Shown in pieces: positions 59,973 through 64,000 of a DNA stretch of 64,000 nt (positions are counted from its first letter, which is position 1; every line of letters starts with the position of its first letter). The position numbers and the translations under genes are program-made. Source of the stretch: Patagioenas fasciata (Eukaryota > Chordata > Aves > Columbiformes > Columbidae); assembly GCF_037038585.1 (NCBI RefSeq), contig NC_092523.1, forward strand, positions 48,129,501 through 48,193,500. Reading direction: 5' to 3'. The notes below the pieces were generated by a model. That model was not told the origin of the DNA. It did no database searches and was given only the letters and a program-made list of their open reading frames with translations.

Positions 59973-60461
59973 GTGTATGGTGTTAATGCTGTAAGACACT
60001 GACTGTAGAAAAGTCATGTTCTCCTGGCTTCCTCTCATGCCTATGGAGAGCTGTTTTGTAGGCCGAAACAAGGCATGTATGTCTGGGGTGCTGTGGATGG
60101 TGGTATCTCCTTATGGGGCCTGTTTGTTTTCAGGATGTGGATGGGATGTGCTTAGAGAGGAACATGGAAGATAAGCTAGAAGAGCAATTCCATAAGTAAA
60201 AGCTGGGCTGGGAACTGACTATTTGACCAATAGCAGTTTAAAAATTCTTGTGGCCTTTCTCCTTTTTTCCATTGCCAATGTGAACATAGAAGTGAGGGGG
60301 TGCTCTCCTCGCCCTATGCCTGGAAGTGCCTTGTGGGGGGGGTTGCATGTTTGTTTTTAAAAGATATTTTTGTACACAACATTCAAGTGGAAAATGCACT
60401 TTATAATTGCTATGTAATGACTCTCTTAAAACTATGGTTCTGTTTTTAATCTGATTGTTAA

Positions 60462-60467
60462 AATAAA
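60462..60467 (+). promoter_or_regulatory. PPP1R3B: Polyadenylation signal of PPP1R3B
   Basis: AATAAA within TTAAAATAAAGGTGG, followed about 20 bases on by a GT-rich stretch (TGTTGGCTCTGTAAC), the usual arrangement of a cleavage site near 60,480-60,490. No stronger signal occurs between the stop codon and this point. Confidence 0.7.
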
Positions 60468-60499
60468 GGTGGAGCAAAATGTTGGCTCTGTAACTTGCT

Positions 60500-63400
60500 G
60501 TCTTCTTACTTTAACACCCATGGGGCTGGGGAGGTGATTTGGACATGGGAGCAGCTTCCTGCAAGTGGCCATTAGCAGGGAGGAGCAAACATCCACAGTG
60601 GACTCCACTGCCTGATGCAGGAAAGAGCTGCCTGTTCCTGCCACCTTCCTGCCAACACCAATCTTCACAGCCTCTGCAGCCAGGGGAAGGAGAAGAGCCA
60701 GGCCCTTGTCTCCCTTCCTCCACTCAGCACTGTGTTCCTGAGCTACTCTTCACTTCCACTGCTTGCAGTGCTAGAAACAGCTTTTTCAGGTTTTTCTGCG
60801 TTAATTTCAGATCAGTTTCAATCCTTCACCCTACCCTAGCTTGATCTGAGATCAGTGCCTTTCTCTGTCTGGATACTTTGGTCTGATGGATGTAAGGAGA
60901 GAGGTGTTGCACTAGGAGGGTCAGACTCTCTTCTAATACCAGGATCAAGTAAAATTTAGACCCTTCTTGACCTCAAACTAGTTGTTCTGCTGTCATTGCA
61001 ATAAAAAGCACTGGCAGTAAACTTTCCCTTGGCATTTACTCCAGAGCTGTTCCTTTCCTGCAAGACAGGGCTAGTTTCATGATTTGACCTGGCTCTCACC
61101 ACAAAGACAGGGTCTTTGTGATGCCCTGAAGGTGTTGTGTTTTGAACAAGTGACTCTCCTGAGTTGGGTGGCTTTTACTGCTGCAGATAAAAAGGAAAGC
61201 TGAGGGGGGTGGGGCAAAAAGCACAGTCTTGGTGTGGGCTGGCTGGAGGGGCTGTGAAGGCAGTACTTCCCATCTTGCTGCAAAGCCTTGCAGAGAGTGA
61301 GCTTAGCCTTGCTCTATGCAGAAATAAAACCAAGCAACTTCTGACTGTGGCTGTTTCTGGGTTTCTCACTTTCATAAGATGAACTGTCTTTCCAGGGTTG
61401 TTTTGTCTTTTGCAGTGGCTGGATAAGGTAAAGCTTTTGGTTTCTCAGGTTCCTCCCCCAGCCTTTGCATCACAAAGCCAAGCATGCTGACACAGTGGGG
61501 TACAAGATCTTCCACCAAGCTGTGAAGCTGCTCCCTTGGACAGGGCAGTATGGGATTTGCATGCACCTGGGAAAAGGGTATTGCACACATTTCTTGCTAG
61601 TCTGGGATGTTTCCTCTCCTGAGGTTCAGGGAAGACTGCATTGGTTGTCAGCCACTGCTGTTTGTGCCCAGTGGCCCTTCTGGCATTGTCTTTGTGGCAG
61701 GATTCTTCCAGGTGTAGCAGACCTGCCCCAAGGCAGCAGACAGCTGCTCTGCAGCACCAGTGCTTGGGTCCTGGGAAAGGGAACAAGGAACAGTTACATG
61801 TATGAGATAAAGCCCTGCACATAATCCCCAGCCTGACAGTGCTTATGCTGTGAGAAGTATGAGGCAAAGGACTTCACTTTCTTGACAACCATTTGCCACG
61901 CTCCCTTTTCTCCCAAGTTCTTTGTTACTTCCACATATAATCAACTGCTGTTAAGCACCATTAAAAATGCTTCATATATATATATATTTTTAACTGCTGT
62001 TTTTCTTTCAATCAAGTGTGCAACACAGTTCTCTTTTCAAAGGTCACCTAATTGCTTTTGTGGCTGTGGGGGGAAAACATATATACATATATATTTTTAA
62101 AAGCTGTTTGCGCCCCTCCTCCTGCCCCAACATATCCCCAGGTGCTTTGGATGGCTTGCCCAGGCATGCTTTTACATGCAAATGCTGGCCAAAGTTCATG
62201 AATGAGACAAATGCAGTCAGCCACTTCCTGTAGCAGTTTTGTGGATGAAGCCCCCATGTGACAACAGTTTCCGTTTGAGAGATAAGGAAGTCCAAGCTAA
62301 GCCTGCTAGCATCTGGGGGAGCTGAGGAGATGTGCAAGTATTAGAAGGGTCGAAAGTGCTTTTGGGTTTCTCTCCTAATGCCGGGATGTTATCTCCTAAA
62401 GGATACAGCCATTGACATGACTGCATTTATAAAGCCCTTGGGGGCAGGTGTGATTGCGCACTTGCTGTTTAATATATAGAGATCTCTTAGAGTGTTTATG
62501 GCATCATATGTCCTCCCCTAACCTTTGCTCTAAGATTACCAAACCTCTGTATCTTTAGGGTTTTCAGTGCTACCTCTTGGCAGAGATAATTAAGCTGAGA
62601 TGTCGTGTTGATCTTGGCTGAGGTGTTTGGACGTTCAGGTTTCCTGACTCTGTGCTCCATGGACATCTCTGTAAAGGCGAGGGGAGCGGTGTTCCCCTGA
62701 TCCATATCCAATTCCCCTTGCCAAGCACAGTCTCCCATGGACCTAGGGATGTTCTTCTACAGGGAAGCAGCTCTGCTGAACCACTGCCACTGCAGGAGCC
62801 TCAGCTGGAGCATAGTGGACTGCACGTTCTGGGTGCACTGAAAAAGGCAGCCACATCCTGGCAGAACAGGATCTAAACTGTTTAAGAAGTTCGTTAAAAG
62901 TAGATCTACCACCACAAGAAGAGAACAAGTGAGAGTTTGCTGCTCTCTTCCCATTCTCATCTTTGCCGAGAGGGACCTTGCTGGGAAATATGGGCTGTGG
63001 GAGTTGTCCCTAGCCTTGTCTAGCTTCCAAAGCAGGGCTGACGACAGGCTGAAAAAGTTCACTCTTTGAAGCTGCTCATGTACTGAAGAAGGTCCTTTAG
63101 TCCAAGTTTTAACACATGCTTTGCTTGTCTTCCTGCTTGATCAGGCTCTGTTGCTAGCTGAGCACCAGATGATCAAGACACATGAGCCTGAACATAGAGA
63201 GGTGATGAGCAAAATCAAGAGGGGCTGACTGCTTTCAAAGCCAGTGAGGACAGTTCAGCCTGGTGTCTGTCTGTGTCTCTGTGTAGATGCTGTATGAAAA
63301 CCCCACATTCTTGCTTTAGGTGTCTGCCAGGCCAAACTTGGCAACAGGGACACTCTGGTGAAAAACTGCCCACGCTGGAGTAAGGTGCAGCGGGCAGGAA

Positions 63401-64000
63401 AAATGTCTCTGCCAAACCACAGGAGTGTAAATGCATCCAGACAGTACTTTGCTGCTGGAGGAAGTTTCTCTTTGGTGCTAAATGTACCTCTTACCAGCAC
63501 TCAAAGTGGAGAGTGACCTGTGGAAGATGTGTTTGCCTTGCTAACAGAGGGCAGCAGGAGCATAGGAGGGAAGGAAAATTGAGTGCATCATTTCCCAACA
63601 GCAGTCAGCATTTCTTTCTCAATTTCTCCTCCACAAATGGCCAGCAAATGGGTCTCACTAAGAGACCAGGTCTTTAGGATATGTCTCTTGTCTGCATGGC
63701 AAGGGATAAACGGTGTTTCCTTTCTGACATGTACCACGCGTCTTCCTGTTGCTCTGCAGTGTCTCCCTTGTGCTGTACAACAGGCCATTGCCTCTTTTGC
63801 TCTTACACACCATGATGCTGTTTCCACCACTGCCAGCATAACCATCACTGAACTCAAGGGTGATCTTGGTTTCACAATGTCTTCTGCAATCTTGTGTGTG
63901 ATCTGGGGCAGGAAGGGCATTTGCGTGCAGTGTGAGGAGGCTGCACTGAGGACACAGCTCTCAGCAGCACCGGGAGCACTCCTGGGAACAGCACAGAGCT
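60500..64000. other. Region downstream of PPP1R3B
   Basis: No supportable gene. AATAAA motifs on the + strand near 61,000 and 61,322 could be alternative ends of PPP1R3B. By human synteny, ERI1 should converge on PPP1R3B from this side (minus strand), but none of its exonuclease or SAP-domain sequence is visible in these 3.5 kb. The minus-strand frame at 63,588-63,920 (110 codons) has no recognised family. Confidence 0.5.
61974..61988 (+). repeat. Short (TA)n microsatellite
   Basis: ATATATATATATATA followed by TTTTTAAC. A second short AT run (ATATATACATATATAT) lies about 100 bases on, near 62,079-62,095. Confidence 0.7.

Larger units (their letters stand above)
57859..60485 (+). other. PPP1R3B: PPP1R3B 3' untranslated region
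   Basis: About 2.6 kb from the stop codon to the AATAAA at 60,462-60,467, in sequence that becomes AT-rich towards the end. A long 3' UTR is also seen in mammalian PPP1R3B. No open frame here resembles a protein. It includes a T21 run listed separately. Confidence 0.65.

Noticed and set aside
63588-63920. A 110-codon minus frame as a possible ERI1 exon or mobile-element gene
   Set aside because: The translation does not resemble the ERI1 exonuclease or SAP domain, and I recognise no transposon protein in it.
1-64000. CRISPR arrays, bacterial operons, tRNA or rRNA genes
   Set aside because: No regularly spaced repeats, no cloverleaf with A and B boxes that I could find, and all coding signals are spliced vertebrate genes.

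Overview
The window is nuclear DNA from a vertebrate, almost certainly a bird. It has three host genes with introns and/or CpG-island promoters, and retrotransposon fossils of the avian CR1 LINE family, including two copies with the typical CR1 3' end (ATTCTGTGATTCTGT). There is no operon structure and nothing prokaryotic. Most of the open frames are chance or shadow frames.

Layout: (1) 1-9.7 kb is intergenic, with a possible endogenous-retrovirus LTR tail at the left edge. (2) CLDN23, a single-exon claudin, lies on the + strand at 10,306-11,007. (3) A large, intact LDL-receptor-family gene lies on the - strand at 25,727-12,144 and converges on CLDN23. I could assemble it exon by exon: 33 coding exons with consistent GT/AG sites and phases, giving about 2,248 residues. 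The order is signal peptide, 5 LDLa, 2 EGF, YWTD propeller, EGF, propeller, a Thr-rich mucin-like segment, 7 LDLa, 2 EGF, propeller, EGF, propeller, EGF, 1 LDLa, stalk, EGF, one membrane span and a short tail. My best name is LRP13, the receptor described as a vitellogenin-binding protein of fish oocytes and reported to have a chicken ortholog. That name rests on architecture and recollection, not on an alignment. (4) 26.3-53.1 kb is a gene-poor interval with CR1 fragments and simple repeats. (5) A CpG island at 53.5-54.2 kb drives PPP1R3B on the + strand, a glycogen-targeting subunit of protein phosphatase 1. It has a first exon in the island, a 3.0 kb intron, and a second exon with the main frame (56,998-57,858) and a 2.6 kb 3' UTR. 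(6) 60.5-64 kb shows no recognisable gene.

CLDN23 and PPP1R3B both lie in human 8p23.1, so the block is orthologous to that region. Here an LRP gene sits between them, the relative orientation of PPP1R3B differs, and MFHAS1 and ERI1 are absent from the interval. The most useful observations are the complete LRP13-like gene model with its internal mucin domain and non-canonical endocytic tail motif; a 15-residue N-terminal extension of PPP1R3B encoded across the first intron, which resembles the N-terminus of its paralog PPP1R3C; and the local inversion or rearrangement.
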